Shown: positions 27,726-36,742 of the stretch, in pieces | Layout of the letters: every line of letters starts with the position of its first letter | Numbering within the stretch: the first letter of the stretch is position 1 | From: Bradyrhizobium guangdongense | GTDB taxonomy: Bacteria; Pseudomonadota; Alphaproteobacteria; Rhizobiales; Xanthobacteraceae | DNA: 64,000 nt | Direction of reading: 5' to 3' | Assembly: GCF_004114975.1 (NCBI RefSeq) | Contig: NZ_CP030051.1 | Span: 5,456,001 to 5,520,000 of the forward strand | Translations under genes and position numbers: made by a program | The notes under the pieces: model-generated | The model's database searches: none | Seen by the model: only the letters and a program-made list of their open reading frames with translations | What the model was told of the DNA's origin: nothing

Positions 27726-27846
27726 CGTCATCCTAAGGTGCGAGGCATGGGACGCGACGCGTCCCATGGGGAGCCTCGAAGCATGGGCTACAGGCGCTTG
27801 CGGCTCATCCTTCGAGGCGCGCAAGAGCGCGCACCTCAGGATGACG
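27726..27846. repeat. Dispersed palindromic repeat, family F
   Basis: CGTCATCCTAAGGTGCGAG...GAGCCTCGAAGCATGG is paired with CATCCTTCGAGGCGC...CACCTCAGGATGACGG. An inner perfect palindrome, CATGGGACGCG / ACGCGTCCCATG, lies at about 27747-27769. It separates the convergent otnC and livF genes. Confidence 0.75.
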
Positions 27847-27874
27847 GCAGCGCTCGCGGAGACAGCTGTAGCGG

Positions 27875-28579
27875 CTACAGCCCCAGATACGCCTTCCTTA
27901 CATCTGGATTGCCCTTGATCTCCGCGGCCGGGCCCTGCATCAGCACGCGGCCGGTTTGCAGGATGTAGGCGCGATCGGCGATCTCGAGGCACTCGGCCAT
28001 GCGCTGCTCGACGATCAGCACGGTCATGCCGGAGTCGCGGATCAGCTTCACCGCCTGGAAGATCTCGTCGACGAGTTTGGGCATGATGCCCTGCGAGGGC
28101 TCGTCGAGCATCAGGAGCCGCGGGCGCGTCATCAGCGCGCGGCCGATCGCGAGCATCTGCTGCTCGCCGCCGGAGAGCGTCTCGGCGCGCTGATCGAGCC
28201 GCTCGGACAGACGCGGGAACAGCTTGAAGACGAGCTCCAGCGGTCCCTCGCGATCGGCCTCGCCGCGATAGAGATAGCTGCCGAGGCGCAGATTGTCGCG
28301 CACCGAGAGGCGCGGAAACAGGCGGCGGTTCTCCGGCACATAGGCGATGCCCGCCGCCGTGATGTGGTGCTGCGCCATGCCGTTGAGCCGCTTGCCGTCG
28401 AAGGTCACGGTACCCGAGCGCGGACGCTCGGCGCCGGCGATCGACTTCAGCAGCGTCGACTTGCCGGCACCGTTGGCACCGGCGACACAGACGATCTCGC
28501 CCTTGGTGACTTCGATGCTGACCGCGGAGATCGCGACCAGGCCCTGATAGGCGGTCGTGATTTCATGCACTGACAGCAT
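27875..28579 (-). CDS. livF: Branched-chain-type ABC transporter ATPase (LivF)
   Basis: 234-residue ATPase. Walker A GANGAGKSTLLKS, signature LSGGEQQML, Walker B LLMLDEPSQG and the LivF-type ending QTGRVLMQGPAAEIKGNPDVRKAYLGL. One of the two ATPases of a HAAT-type importer; cytoplasmic. The start at 28579 overlaps the stop of livG by 17 bases. Last gene of a six-gene operon that starts at 33487. Confidence 0.93.
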   Translation of the reverse strand: MLSVHEITTAYQGLVAISAVSIEVTKGEIVCVAGANGAGKSTLLKSIAGAERPRSGTVTFDGKRLNGMAQHHITAAGIAYVPENRRLFPRLSVRDNLRLGSYLYRGEADREGPLELVFKLFPRLSERLDQRAETLSGGEQQMLAIGRALMTRPRLLMLDEPSQGIMPKLVDEIFQAVKLIRDSGMTVLIVEQRMAECLEIADRAYILQTGRVLMQGPAAEIKGNPDVRKAYLGL

Positions 28580-29294
28580 GACGATCTCCCAGATATGCCT
28601 TGATCACCTTGGGATCGCGGACGACCTCCGTGGGCTTGCCCTCGACGAGCACCTTGCCGAGGTCGAGCACGATGGCGCGATCGACCAGCGGCATCACGAT
28701 CTCCATGACGTGTTCGACCATCAGCACGGTGATGCCGGCATCGCGCACCTTGCGCACCAGCGCCACGCCGGTCTGCGCCTCGGTCGGCGTCAGGCCGGTG
28801 AGGACTTCGTCGAGCAGCAGCAATTTCGGTTCGGTCGCGAGCGCTCGGGCGACCTCGAGGCGGCGCTTCTCGGCCGGAACGAGATCGCTTGCAAGCACGT
28901 CGGCGCGCGCGGCGAGGCCAGTGAACTCGAGCACCTCGTACGCCTTGCGGCGCGCCTCGCGCATCACGGTGTTGCGCACGAGTGCGCCGACGATGACGTT
29001 GTCGATGACGGTCATGGTCTCGAAGCTCTTGACCACCTGGAAGGTGCGCCCCACCCCGCGCTGGCAACGCTCGGCCGCCGGCATGTGGGTGACATCCTCG
29101 CCGTCGAACCAGATCGAGCCTTGCGTCGGCGGCAGGACGCCGGCGATGAGATTGAACAGCGTCGATTTGCCGGCGCCGTTCGGGCCGATCAGCCCGACGA
29201 TCTCGCCGCGACCGACCGAGATCGAGACATCGCTATTGGCGATAAGGCCGCCGAAGCGCTGCCAGACGCCGCGGGTTTCAAGGAGCGCGGTCAT
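28563..29294 (-). CDS. livG: Branched-chain-type ABC transporter ATPase (LivG)
   Basis: 243-residue ATPase. Walker A GPNGAGKSTLFNLIAG, the LivG-type FEMT region (VVKSFETMTVIDNV), Walker B LLLLDEVLTGLTP, where Ala of the usual LDEPxAG is changed, and VEHVMEIVMPLVDR. The usual LSYGQQRRLE signature reads VPAEKRRLEVARAL, which lacks the SGGQ core: a deviation also found in some LivG relatives. Overlaps livM by 4 bases. Confidence 0.92.
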   Translation of the reverse strand: MTALLETRGVWQRFGGLIANSDVSISVGRGEIVGLIGPNGAGKSTLFNLIAGVLPPTQGSIWFDGEDVTHMPAAERCQRGVGRTFQVVKSFETMTVIDNVIVGALVRNTVMREARRKAYEVLEFTGLAARADVLASDLVPAEKRRLEVARALATEPKLLLLDEVLTGLTPTEAQTGVALVRKVRDAGITVLMVEHVMEIVMPLVDRAIVLDLGKVLVEGKPTEVVRDPKVIKAYLGDRHAVSA

Positions 29295-30274
29295 CGTGTG
29301 GCTCCCTTGGCTTTAAAGCGGGAGAACAAGCTGACCAACCCTTGCGGCAAGGCCAGCGCGATCAAGACGATCAGCGTGCCGTAGACGATCAGATCGACGC
29401 CGCGCCCGGAACCGCCGATAAAGGAGCGCGTCAGCTCGGTCATCGGGATCAGGATGACTGCCCCTAGCACCGGCCCCCAGAGGGTGCCGATGCCGCCGAG
29501 CACGGCCGGCAGCGCCATCAGAAGCGAGAACTGGAAGCCCATCACGCTCTCGGGATCGATATAGGCGAGGAACTGCGCATAGAAGGCACCGCCGATGGCG
29601 ACGAGAAAGGCTGAAACCGCGGCCGCGCCCATCTTGGAATTGAACACGACGACGCCGAGGCTCTCGGCCGCCTCCGGATTGTCCTTCACCGCGCGCCACC
29701 AGAAACCCCATTTGGAGTCTTCCAGCCACCAGGTGACGAACCAGGCGAGGCAGCACAGCGCCAGCGCGAAATAGAAGTACGGCAGCTTGCTGCGCAGGAA
29801 CTGGAATTTCAACCAGCTATCGCCGCGCACGGGAATGGTGATGCCCATCGCTGCCCCCGCCCACTCCCAGTTCTGGAACAGCAGCAAGCCGATCTCCGCA
29901 ATGACGATGGTCGCAATGACGAAGTAATGGCCGCGCAGGCGGAAGAAGGGGTAGCCGAGCCCCATCGCGATGACGGCCGCGATCATGCCGCCGGCGAGCA
30001 TGCCGAACCAGGGCAACACGCCGAACTTGGTGAACAGGAGCTCGGTGGTGTAGGCGCCGATGCCGAAATAGAGCGCATGTCCGAGCGAGATCTGCCCGCA
30101 ATAGCCGGAGAGGATGTTCCAGCTCTGCGACAGCGCCGCATACATCAGGGTCAGGATCAGGATGTTCTGGACGTAGACGTCCTTGACGAACAGCGGCGCG
30201 AGGGCGGCCAGCGCAGCCAGCACCGCGGCGATGACGAGATCGCGGCGACGCCGCGCGGCAAAATTGTTGTCCAT
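29291..30274 (-). CDS. livM: Branched-chain-type ABC transporter permease (LivM)
   Basis: 327 residues from ATG 30274 (GTG 30277 is an alternative). Multi-spanning membrane protein with SWNILSGYCGQISLGHALYF, the conserved LivM motif region, and AFLVAIGGAFYAQFLAYIDPESVMGF; about 8-10 TM segments. With LivH it forms the channel of the importer. The start codon overlaps the livH stop (TGATG). Confidence 0.92.
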   Translation of the reverse strand: MDNNFAARRRRDLVIAAVLAALAALAPLFVKDVYVQNILILTLMYAALSQSWNILSGYCGQISLGHALYFGIGAYTTELLFTKFGVLPWFGMLAGGMIAAVIAMGLGYPFFRLRGHYFVIATIVIAEIGLLLFQNWEWAGAAMGITIPVRGDSWLKFQFLRSKLPYFYFALALCCLAWFVTWWLEDSKWGFWWRAVKDNPEAAESLGVVVFNSKMGAAAVSAFLVAIGGAFYAQFLAYIDPESVMGFQFSLLMALPAVLGGIGTLWGPVLGAVILIPMTELTRSFIGGSGRGVDLIVYGTLIVLIALALPQGLVSLFSRFKAKGATR

Positions 30275-31152
30275 CACATCGACCCGAACAGGCCACGCGG
30301 CCGGATGAAGACGACGAGCAGATAAACGGCATAAATGCCGACCGACTTCAGCGAAGGTGGCAGCATCAAAGCGGTCATCGCCTCGACGAGGCCGACGATG
30401 ATGCCGCCTGCGAAGGCCCCGAACACGCTACCGAAGCCGCCGAGCGCTACCGTGACATAGGCGATCAGCGCAAAGGACGCACCGACATCGGGATAGATAT
30501 AGAAGAACACCGCCATGATCGCGCCAGCGAGACCGACCAGCCCGGCGCCAAGGCCCCAGCCGAACGCGAACACGCGGTTCTTGTCGATGCCGACCAGCGC
30601 GACTGCGCCGGGATCTTCACGCGTGGCCTCCAGCGCACGGCCGAAATCGGTGCGGTGGATGAAGAAATAGAGCCCGGCGAAGGCTGCGATGGAGACCAGC
30701 GCACCGACCAGCTGCGGCTCCGGCAGGAAGATTCCGGCGAACGAGATGGTTTTGCCACCGAGCCAGGACTGCGGGATGCTGCGATAATCCGGCGTGAAGA
30801 AGAACTGCGCCAGGCCGCGCAAGACGATGGCGAGGCCGAACGTGGTGAAGATCTGCACCATGCCGGCATTGGTCTTGGCCCGCATGGCAAAGCGTACGAT
30901 CAGGAGATAGATCACCGCTCCGAATACGAACATCGCCGCAGCGACCAGCGGCGCCGAGAGCAAGGGGTCGATGGCGAAGAACGTGAACAGGAAGAACGAC
31001 ACGTACATCGCGATCATCAGGAACTCGCCATGGGCGAAGTTCGTGACGTCCATCAGGCCGAAGATCAGCGCAAGGCCGACCGCGATCAGCCCGTAGAGCA
31101 GCCCCATGAGGAGGCCGCTCGCGAGACTTTGGATAATGGCTTGGGCTGTCAA
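30274..31152 (-). CDS. livH: Branched-chain-type ABC transporter permease (LivH), TTG start
   Basis: 292 residues if started at the TTG at 31152, preceded by GGGGGACC. The longer frame to 31335 runs through a palindromic repeat and its translation is repeat-derived, so it is rejected. The protein begins with IIQSLASGLLMGLLYGLIAVGLAL and has the LivH motif GLMDVTNFAHGEFLMI and ending AVYLLVVFIRPRGLFGSM. Separated from the binding-protein gene by 185 bases that contain the repeat. Confidence 0.9.
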   Translation of the reverse strand: MTAQAIIQSLASGLLMGLLYGLIAVGLALIFGLMDVTNFAHGEFLMIAMYVSFFLFTFFAIDPLLSAPLVAAAMFVFGAVIYLLIVRFAMRAKTNAGMVQIFTTFGLAIVLRGLAQFFFTPDYRSIPQSWLGGKTISFAGIFLPEPQLVGALVSIAAFAGLYFFIHRTDFGRALEATREDPGAVALVGIDKNRVFAFGWGLGAGLVGLAGAIMAVFFYIYPDVGASFALIAYVTVALGGFGSVFGAFAGGIIVGLVEAMTALMLPPSLKSVGIYAVYLLVVFIRPRGLFGSM

Positions 31153-31187
31153 TTCTGGTCCCCCGTTCGAAACGCCACGACAGGTTT

Positions 31188-31303
31188 CGTCATTGCGAGC
31201 GCAGCGAAGCAATCCAGAAATGTTTCCAGGGAAGCAGTCTGGATTGCTTCGTCGCCAGCGCAAAATTGCTGCGCAATTTTGTCGCGGGCTCCTCGCAATG
31301 ACG
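31188..31303. repeat. Dispersed palindromic repeat, family A copy 3, inside the liv operon
   Basis: CGTCATTGCGAGCGCAGCGAAGCAATCCAG and its inverted partner enclose an additional perfect hairpin, CAAAATTGC (31261-31269) and GCAATTTTG (31273-31281), with a 3-base loop. It lies between the end of the substrate-binding protein gene and livH in the same operon, the position classically taken by REP elements between malE and malF in enteric bacteria, where they stabilise the upstream message. Confidence 0.8.
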
Positions 31304-31337
31304 ATGTGGGAGCAGCTTGCTTCCCACAGCGCCAACC

Positions 31338-32582
31338 TTACTTCATCGGCCAGATCGCTTCCGCGATTGCCGCCTGCGGCGGGAAGATGGTGACGAACTT
31401 GCCGCCGACATATTGCAGCAGCACCGGGTCGGCGTCGTTGTTCTGGCCCATCTCGTCGAACTTGACGCGCTTCCAGGGCATGATGGTCTGCTCGCCCGGG
31501 ATGTGGGTGGCGGCAAGGGCGTCGCGGATCTTCTCGCCGTCGGTCGACTTGGCACGGTTGATGGCGTCGGCGAGGATGATCAGGCCCATGAACTGGCGCG
31601 AGGTGAGGTCGTTGAAATCCTTGCCCGAGCGCGCCTTGAACATGTCGTTGATCTTGCCGACCATCGGGCGCTTCTGAGCAAGGTCGAGCGAGAAGGTGCC
31701 GCGCGAGATCACGCCTTCGAGCTTGTCGCCGACCGCGTCATAGAGCGCCTTCTCGGAGAAGCCGGCATCCTGTGCCACGATCGCATTCGGCTTGTAGCCG
31801 AGCTCGGCCATGGTCTTGACCAGCAAAATGCCGTCGGTGGTGTAGCTCGAGGGCATCAGCACGTCCGCGTTGGCCGTCTTGAGCTGCTGCACCTCGGCCG
31901 AGAGCGAGGGCGAATTGGCGCGATACTTGATGTCGGTGACGATCTTGTAGCCGCGTTCGCTGGCGATCTTGGTCTGGGCATTGGCGGAATCGGTGCCGAA
32001 GATCGTATCCTCGTGGAACAGCGACAGCGTCTCGATCTTGGTGCCCTTCTTCTTCATCGCATCGAAGAAGTCGAACATCGCCGCCGAGTACATCTCGTCA
32101 TGCGGGGCGGCACGGAAGTAATATTTCAGGCCGCGGCGATGCAGGCTGGGCGAGGAATTGTCGGCGGATACGAACGGGACCTGGTAGCGCTCGCAGATCT
32201 GGCTGACGGTGACGGCGACCGCGCTCTGATAAGTGCCGATGATGGCGCAGACCTTCTCCTGCGTGATCAGGCGCTCGGCTTCGGCGCGGCCCTTCTGCGG
32301 ATCGGCCTGGTGGTCGGCGAAGACAAGACGGATCTTCGCGCCGCCGAGCCCGGGCAGGCCCTCGCCCTTCGCTAGCGGCAGGTCGAAATCGGTGCTCTTG
32401 TTGATGACCTCAAGCGCGGTCTCGTAGGCCTTCTGCGCGTCGACGCCCTGCTGGGCGCTGCCGCCGGAGAACGGATAGATTACGCCGATCACGACTTCGG
32501 ACGTCTGGGCCCGCGCCGCGAGCGGCACCAGCGCGGCAGTGGCGGTAGCTCCCAACAGCACGTCGCGGCGAGTGATTGTCAT
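31338..32582 (-). CDS. ABC transporter substrate-binding protein (LivJ/HAAT family)
   Basis: 414 residues from ATG 32582. N-terminal twin-arginine type signal (MTITRRDVLLGATATAALVP, cleavage near ARAQT), then the periplasmic-binding type I fold: VVIGVIYPFSGGSAQQGVDA, ADHQADPQKGRAEAERLI, IIGTYQSAVAVTVSQI. Delivers its ligand to LivHMGF. Branched-chain amino acids are only the family default; amides, urea, aromatic acids or peptides are possible. Located directly downstream of the D-glutamate-cyclase-family gene. Confidence 0.9.
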   Translation of the reverse strand: MTITRRDVLLGATATAALVPLAARAQTSEVVIGVIYPFSGGSAQQGVDAQKAYETALEVINKSTDFDLPLAKGEGLPGLGGAKIRLVFADHQADPQKGRAEAERLITQEKVCAIIGTYQSAVAVTVSQICERYQVPFVSADNSSPSLHRRGLKYYFRAAPHDEMYSAAMFDFFDAMKKKGTKIETLSLFHEDTIFGTDSANAQTKIASERGYKIVTDIKYRANSPSLSAEVQQLKTANADVLMPSSYTTDGILLVKTMAELGYKPNAIVAQDAGFSEKALYDAVGDKLEGVISRGTFSLDLAQKRPMVGKINDMFKARSGKDFNDLTSRQFMGLIILADAINRAKSTDGEKIRDALAATHIPGEQTIMPWKRVKFDEMGQNNDADPVLLQYVGGKFVTIFPPQAAIAEAIWPMK

Positions 32583-32671
32583 GGCAAAGTCCCCTGTTCC
32601 TGAATTTCGACTGATCGAATGAAGCGATTGACGGATGCGGTAAAGCCCGAAGAAGCAGCAGAGGCTGCCCA

Positions 32672-33487
32672 CTAAATCACGGCCATGGCCCTGTTCTTGA
32701 GATCCGTCACCAGCATCAGGCCGGGCGAATGCGTGATCGCGAACGGAAGTTTTGCGGCATTGATCACCGATTGCGGCGTCACGCCGCAGGCCCAGAACAC
32801 CGGGATCTCGTCATCGCCGACAGGCACGGGATCACCATAGTCGGGCTTGGCGATGTCCTTGATGCCGATCAGATGCGGATGACCGAGATGCACGGGAGCG
32901 CCGTGCACGGCCGGATAGCGCGAGGTGATCTGCACCGCGCGGATCGCATCGGCAGGCTTGAACGGGCGCATCGAAACCACCATCGGTCCCGCGAACGGAC
33001 CTGACACGCCGCAGGCGATGTTGGTGCGGTACATCGGCACGCGCACGTTCTGCTCGATGTGGCGGATTGGCATGCCCTCGTCGAGCAGCGCTTCTTCAAA
33101 CGAGAACGAGCAGCCGAGCACGAAGGTCACGAGATCGTCGCGCCAGTGACTGGTGATGTCGGTCGGCTCGTCGACGACTTCGCCATCGCGCCAGACCCGG
33201 TAGCGCGGCACATCGGTGCGAATGTCGAGATCGGCGCCGAGCGCGGGAATGTGCGGGCTGCCGACATCGGACATGCCGATGATCGGGCACGGTTTCGGAT
33301 TGAGCTGGCAGAAGCGGTGAAAGGCGCTGGCATATTCCGCCGGCAGGATCGCCAGATTGCCCTGGACGAAGCCGGGGGCGACACCGGCGGTCGAGCCGAC
33401 CTGGCCGCCGCGATAGGCGAGCCGCGCCTTTCGGCTGGGGAGCGTGTCGGGCGTTTCAGTTTGCTGCGCTGCCACCAAAACAGTCAT
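32672..33487 (-). CDS. D-glutamate cyclase family protein / putative hydro-lyase (DUF1445)
   Basis: 271 residues. Recognised as the DUF1445/YcsI group by [94 protein letters not shown] and [13 protein letters not shown]. The mammalian relative DGLUCY interconverts D-glutamate and 5-oxo-D-proline; bacterial members are poorly known. First gene of the operon with the Liv-type transporter, and divergent from the LysR gene across 119 bases with a palindromic operator candidate. Confidence 0.85.
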   Translation of the reverse strand: MTVLVAAQQTETPDTLPSRKARLAYRGGQVGSTAGVAPGFVQGNLAILPAEYASAFHRFCQLNPKPCPIIGMSDVGSPHIPALGADLDIRTDVPRYRVWRDGEVVDEPTDITSHWRDDLVTFVLGCSFSFEEALLDEGMPIRHIEQNVRVPMYRTNIACGVSGPFAGPMVVSMRPFKPADAIRAVQITSRYPAVHGAPVHLGHPHLIGIKDIAKPDYGDPVPVGDDEIPVFWACGVTPQSVINAAKLPFAITHSPGLMLVTDLKNRAMAVI

Positions 33488-33567
33488 GCGATCGACCTGC
33501 CTATAAACTCGACAAAGACAGCCAACACCAAGCGTGCTATAAAGTCTAATCTTCCTTTTTAATCGAT

Positions 33568-33590
33568 ATCGATAAATCTATTTTATCGAT
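33568..33590. promoter_or_regulatory. Candidate LysR operator (palindrome upstream of LysR gene)
   Basis: Perfect inverted repeat ATCGATAAA (33568-33576) and TTTATCGAT (33582-33590), separated by 5 bases, 17 bases upstream of the LysR ATG. It contains a T-N11-A arrangement, as is common for LysR-type sites. A further palindrome, ATCGATATCGAT, overlaps it at 33562-33573. The AT-rich stretch contrasts with the GC-rich surroundings. Binding by the adjacent LysR protein is inferred. Confidence 0.55.
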
Positions 33591-33606
33591 CGGGAATATC
33601 CTTCCA

Positions 33607-34524
33607 ATGCTGGACTTCAGATCGATCGAAACCTTCCTCTGGGTCGTGAAGCTCGGCAGCTTCCGCGGCGCCGCGGCACGGCTCAATACGACCCAGCCGG
33701 CGATCTCCCAGCGCATCGCCCAGCTCGAACGCGAGATGGGCGTGAAGCTGCTGAACCGCGATCATCGCGTGGCTTCGCCCACCCCGAGCGGACGTCAGAT
33801 GATGGTCTATGCGGAAAAACTGATCGGCCTTCGCGCCGCGATGATGGCGGAGATCGGCGACCGTTCGGCGATGCGCGGCGTGATGCGGCTCGGCGTTGCC
33901 GAAACCATCGTGCACACCTGGCTGCCGCGGCTGGTGAAGAGTGTGAACGAGGTCTACCCGAACCTGTCGCTGGAGATCGAGGTCGACATCACGCCGAACC
34001 TCACCGCGCGGCTGCTTGCGCAGGAGATCGAGCTGGCCTTCGTGGTCGGGCCGCTATCGGCCTCCGGCGTGCATAACCGCGTGCTCGCCGATTATCCGAT
34101 CGGCTTTCTCGCGAGCCCGTCACTCGGACTCGGCGACGGTCCGGTAACACCGTCCGATCTCGCGCGGTTTCCGATCATCACCTTTCCGCGCAAGACCAAG
34201 CCTTACGAGGTCGTGCGCGAGGTGTTCGACCGGCCGGAGCTGCCGCCGATCCGCCTGCATGCGTCCGCTTCGCTGGCCACCGTCATCCACATGGCGGTCG
34301 AGGGGCTCGGCATTGCCGTGATACCCGATGCCATCGTCGAGAACGAGCTCGCCGACGGGCGGCTGCAGCTGCTCGACACCGATCTTGCCATCGCGCCGCT
34401 GACCTTCACCGCGAGCTGGCTCGCCTCGCCTGACGTCGTCGCGGTGGAGCGCGTCGCCGAGCTTGCACGGCAAATTGCGCAGAGCAGCCTCGCGGTTGAC
34501 GCGGCCGCAGCGGCGCGTCATTGA
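33607..34524 (+). CDS. LysR-family transcriptional regulator
   Basis: 305 residues. N-terminal winged helix-turn-helix LDFRSIETFLWVVKLGSFRGAAARLNTTQPAISQRIAQLE (split here by family convention: residues 2-41), then a type 2 periplasmic-binding effector domain. It is divergent from the D-glutamate-cyclase-family/Liv operon and directly upstream of the M20 hydrolase gene, so it probably controls both sides. Effector unknown. The coding sequence ends just before the hydrolase start at 34557. Confidence 0.93.
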   Translation: MLDFRSIETFLWVVKLGSFRGAAARLNTTQPAISQRIAQLEREMGVKLLNRDHRVASPTPSGRQMMVYAEKLIGLRAAMMAEIGDRSAMRGVMRLGVAETIVHTWLPRLVKSVNEVYPNLSLEIEVDITPNLTARLLAQEIELAFVVGPLSASGVHNRVLADYPIGFLASPSLGLGDGPVTPSDLARFPIITFPRKTKPYEVVREVFDRPELPPIRLHASASLATVIHMAVEGLGIAVIPDAIVENELADGRLQLLDTDLAIAPLTFTASWLASPDVVAVERVAELARQIAQSSLAVDAAAAARH

Positions 34525-34556
34525 GAAAGGCGCCGGACAAAAGAGAGAACGACCGC

Positions 34557-35807
34557 ATGAGCCGAGCCGCCACCAACCTGCAAATCGATTCCGCCCGCCT
34601 CTGGGGATCCATCCACGAGACCGCGCAGTTCGGGGGGACGGCCAAGGGTGGCGTCAGGCGGCTGACGCTCAGCAGCGAAGACAAGCAGGTTCGTGACTGG
34701 TTCCGAAAAGCCTGTGAGGACGCGGGGCTTGAAGTGCATGTCGATGCGCTCGGCTCGCAGTTCGGATTGCGCAAGGGCCGCGACATGTCGAAGCTGCCAG
34801 TCGGCATCGGTTCGCACCTCGATACCCAGCCGACCGGCGGCAAGTACGACGGCATTCTGGGAACGCTTGGCGCGCTGGAAGTGATCCGCACGCTCAATGA
34901 CGCCGGCATCGAGACCGAGGCGCCGATCTGCGTCGTCAACTGGACCAACGAGGAAGGCTCGCGCTTCGCACCCGCGATGATGGCCTCCGCCGCTTACGTC
35001 GGCGACTTCACCACCAACGACATCCTGTCGCGCAAGGACATCGAGGGCACGACCGTCGGCCAGGCGCTCGATGCCATCGGCTATCGCGGCGACAAGCCGG
35101 TCGGCTTCCAGAAGCTCGGCTGCTTCGTCGAGCTGCACATCGAGCAAGGCCCGATCCTGGAGGCCGAGGGCAAGACCATCGGCGTGGTCGATTCCGGCCA
35201 AGGCGTGCTCTGGTACGACGGCAAGATTTCCGGCTTCGAAAGCCATGCGGGCTCGACACCAATGCCGCTGCGGCGCGATGCGCTGGCGACGCTCTCCGAG
35301 ATCGTGCTGGCGATGGAGGCGATCGCGAGGAAGCACGGGCCGAACGCGGTCGGCACCATCGGCGAGGCCGTGATCGCGAATCCCTCCCGCAACGTCATTC
35401 CCGGCGAGATCGCCTTCACCATGGATTGCCGCAGCGCGGATGGCGCCATCATGGATGCGCTCGACCGCGACCTGCGCGCCGCGATTGCCGAGATCGCCGC
35501 GCGCCGCAAGGTCGATGTCAAGATTGATCTCGTCTGGCGCAAGCCGCCGACGCATTTCGATCCGAAGCTGATTGCAGCGGTCGAGAACGCGGCCAAGACG
35601 CTTGGCTATTCCTCCCGCCGCATCACCTCCGGCGCCGGCCACGACGCCTGCAATCTCAATACCGTCATGCCGGCTGCGATGGTGTTCGTGCCGTGCAAGG
35701 ACGGCATCAGCCACAACGAGCTGGAAGATGCCACGCAGGGCGACTGCGCCGCGGGCACCAACGTGCTGATGCACACCGTGCTGGCAATCGCCGGCGTCGC
35801 GTCCTGA
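34557..35807 (+). CDS. M20-family Zn-dependent N-carbamoyl-amino-acid amidohydrolase / allantoate amidohydrolase-like
   Basis: 416 residues from ATG 34557 (TTG 34521 would overlap the LysR stop and is less likely). Metal ligands and conserved segments: GIGSHLDTQPTGGKYDGILG (His-Asp), NWTNEEGSRFAPAMMAS (Glu-Glu), FVELHIEQGPILE, and SGAGHDACNLN near the C-terminus. This is the HyuC/AllC group, which hydrolyses N-carbamoyl-L-amino acids, allantoate or beta-ureido acids. Cytoplasmic. In operon with the two dehydrogenases that follow. Confidence 0.88.
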   Translation: MSRAATNLQIDSARLWGSIHETAQFGGTAKGGVRRLTLSSEDKQVRDWFRKACEDAGLEVHVDALGSQFGLRKGRDMSKLPVGIGSHLDTQPTGGKYDGILGTLGALEVIRTLNDAGIETEAPICVVNWTNEEGSRFAPAMMASAAYVGDFTTNDILSRKDIEGTTVGQALDAIGYRGDKPVGFQKLGCFVELHIEQGPILEAEGKTIGVVDSGQGVLWYDGKISGFESHAGSTPMPLRRDALATLSEIVLAMEAIARKHGPNAVGTIGEAVIANPSRNVIPGEIAFTMDCRSADGAIMDALDRDLRAAIAEIAARRKVDVKIDLVWRKPPTHFDPKLIAAVENAAKTLGYSSRRITSGAGHDACNLNTVMPAAMVFVPCKDGISHNELEDATQGDCAAGTNVLMHTVLAIAGVAS

Positions 35808-35819
35808 TCGGAGACAGAC

Positions 35820-36731
35820 ATGCGCGGAGTTTTCGTCGACGCCAACGAAGCCTTGGCCGTGATCATGGAGCGGCTGCAGAAGCCTGACGATCCCAAAGTT
35901 CGGATCCACCGGAATCCCGATATCAAGCCCGAGCAATATCCTGAAATCCTCGACGGCGCCGAGATCGCGATCGTCGATCACACGGCGCTTCCGACCGACA
36001 TCGCCAGGAAGTGCACAGGCCTGAAGCACGTCGTGTTCCTCGGCACCGGCGCGCGCAGCTACATGAACCCGGAGGAGCTCGCGGAACTCGGCATCTCCGT
36101 GCATCTGATCAAGGGTTACGGCGACACCGCGGTGGCGGAAGCAGCGATTGCGCTGATGTGGGCCTCGGCGCGCGTCATCGCGATGATGGACCGCGAGATG
36201 CGCGCCGGAAACTGGCTGCGCGAGGATGGCATGCAGCTCACCGGCAAGACGCTCGGCTTGATCGGTTTCGGCGGTATCGCTGCCGAGGTCGCGCGCATTG
36301 CCTCCGGCAGCGGCATGAAGGTGATCGCCTGGAACCGCTCGCCGAAGAGCCATCCTGGCGTCGAATTCACCGACCTCGACACGTTGCTGGCACGGAGCGA
36401 CGTGGTGTCGCTGCATCTTCTGCTCAACGACGAGACCCGCGGCATGATCACGCGCGAGACGATCGCCAAGATGAAGCCGGGCGTCGTCCTCATCAACACC
36501 GCGCGCGGCGCGATCGTCGATGAACAGGCAATGATCGATGCGCTGAAGTCGGGTCATATCCGCCACGCCGGCCTCGATGTATTCAACATCGAGCCGTTGC
36601 CAGCTGACCATCCGCTGACGAAGATCCCGAACGTGACGCTGTCGGCTCATTCGGCATTCCGCACGCCGGAGGCGAGCGAAAATCTGATTGAAGCAGCATG
36701 GGTCCATTGCCGCCGGATCGTGCAAGGATAA
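35820..36731 (+). CDS. D-isomer-specific 2-hydroxyacid dehydrogenase
   Basis: 303 residues; GGAGACAGAC precedes the ATG. NAD-binding domain motif GKTLGLIGFGGIAAEVARIA (about 140-160), catalytic Arg/Glu/His region LLLNDETRGMITRE, INTARGAIVDEQAM and the His in SAHSAFRTPEASEN. Interconverts a 2-hydroxyacid and a 2-oxoacid. Phosphoglycerate dehydrogenase is unlikely because of short length and context. Lies 12 bases after the M20 hydrolase. Confidence 0.9.
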   Translation: MRGVFVDANEALAVIMERLQKPDDPKVRIHRNPDIKPEQYPEILDGAEIAIVDHTALPTDIARKCTGLKHVVFLGTGARSYMNPEELAELGISVHLIKGYGDTAVAEAAIALMWASARVIAMMDREMRAGNWLREDGMQLTGKTLGLIGFGGIAAEVARIASGSGMKVIAWNRSPKSHPGVEFTDLDTLLARSDVVSLHLLLNDETRGMITRETIAKMKPGVVLINTARGAIVDEQAMIDALKSGHIRHAGLDVFNIEPLPADHPLTKIPNVTLSAHSAFRTPEASENLIEAAWVHCRRIVQG

Positions 36732-36742
36732 GAGCAACAACA

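Noticed and set aside
30274..31335. Longer LivH with about 60 extra N-terminal residues
   Set aside because: The extra part is translated from the family A repeat; TTG 31152 with GGGGGACC upstream gives the normal family length.
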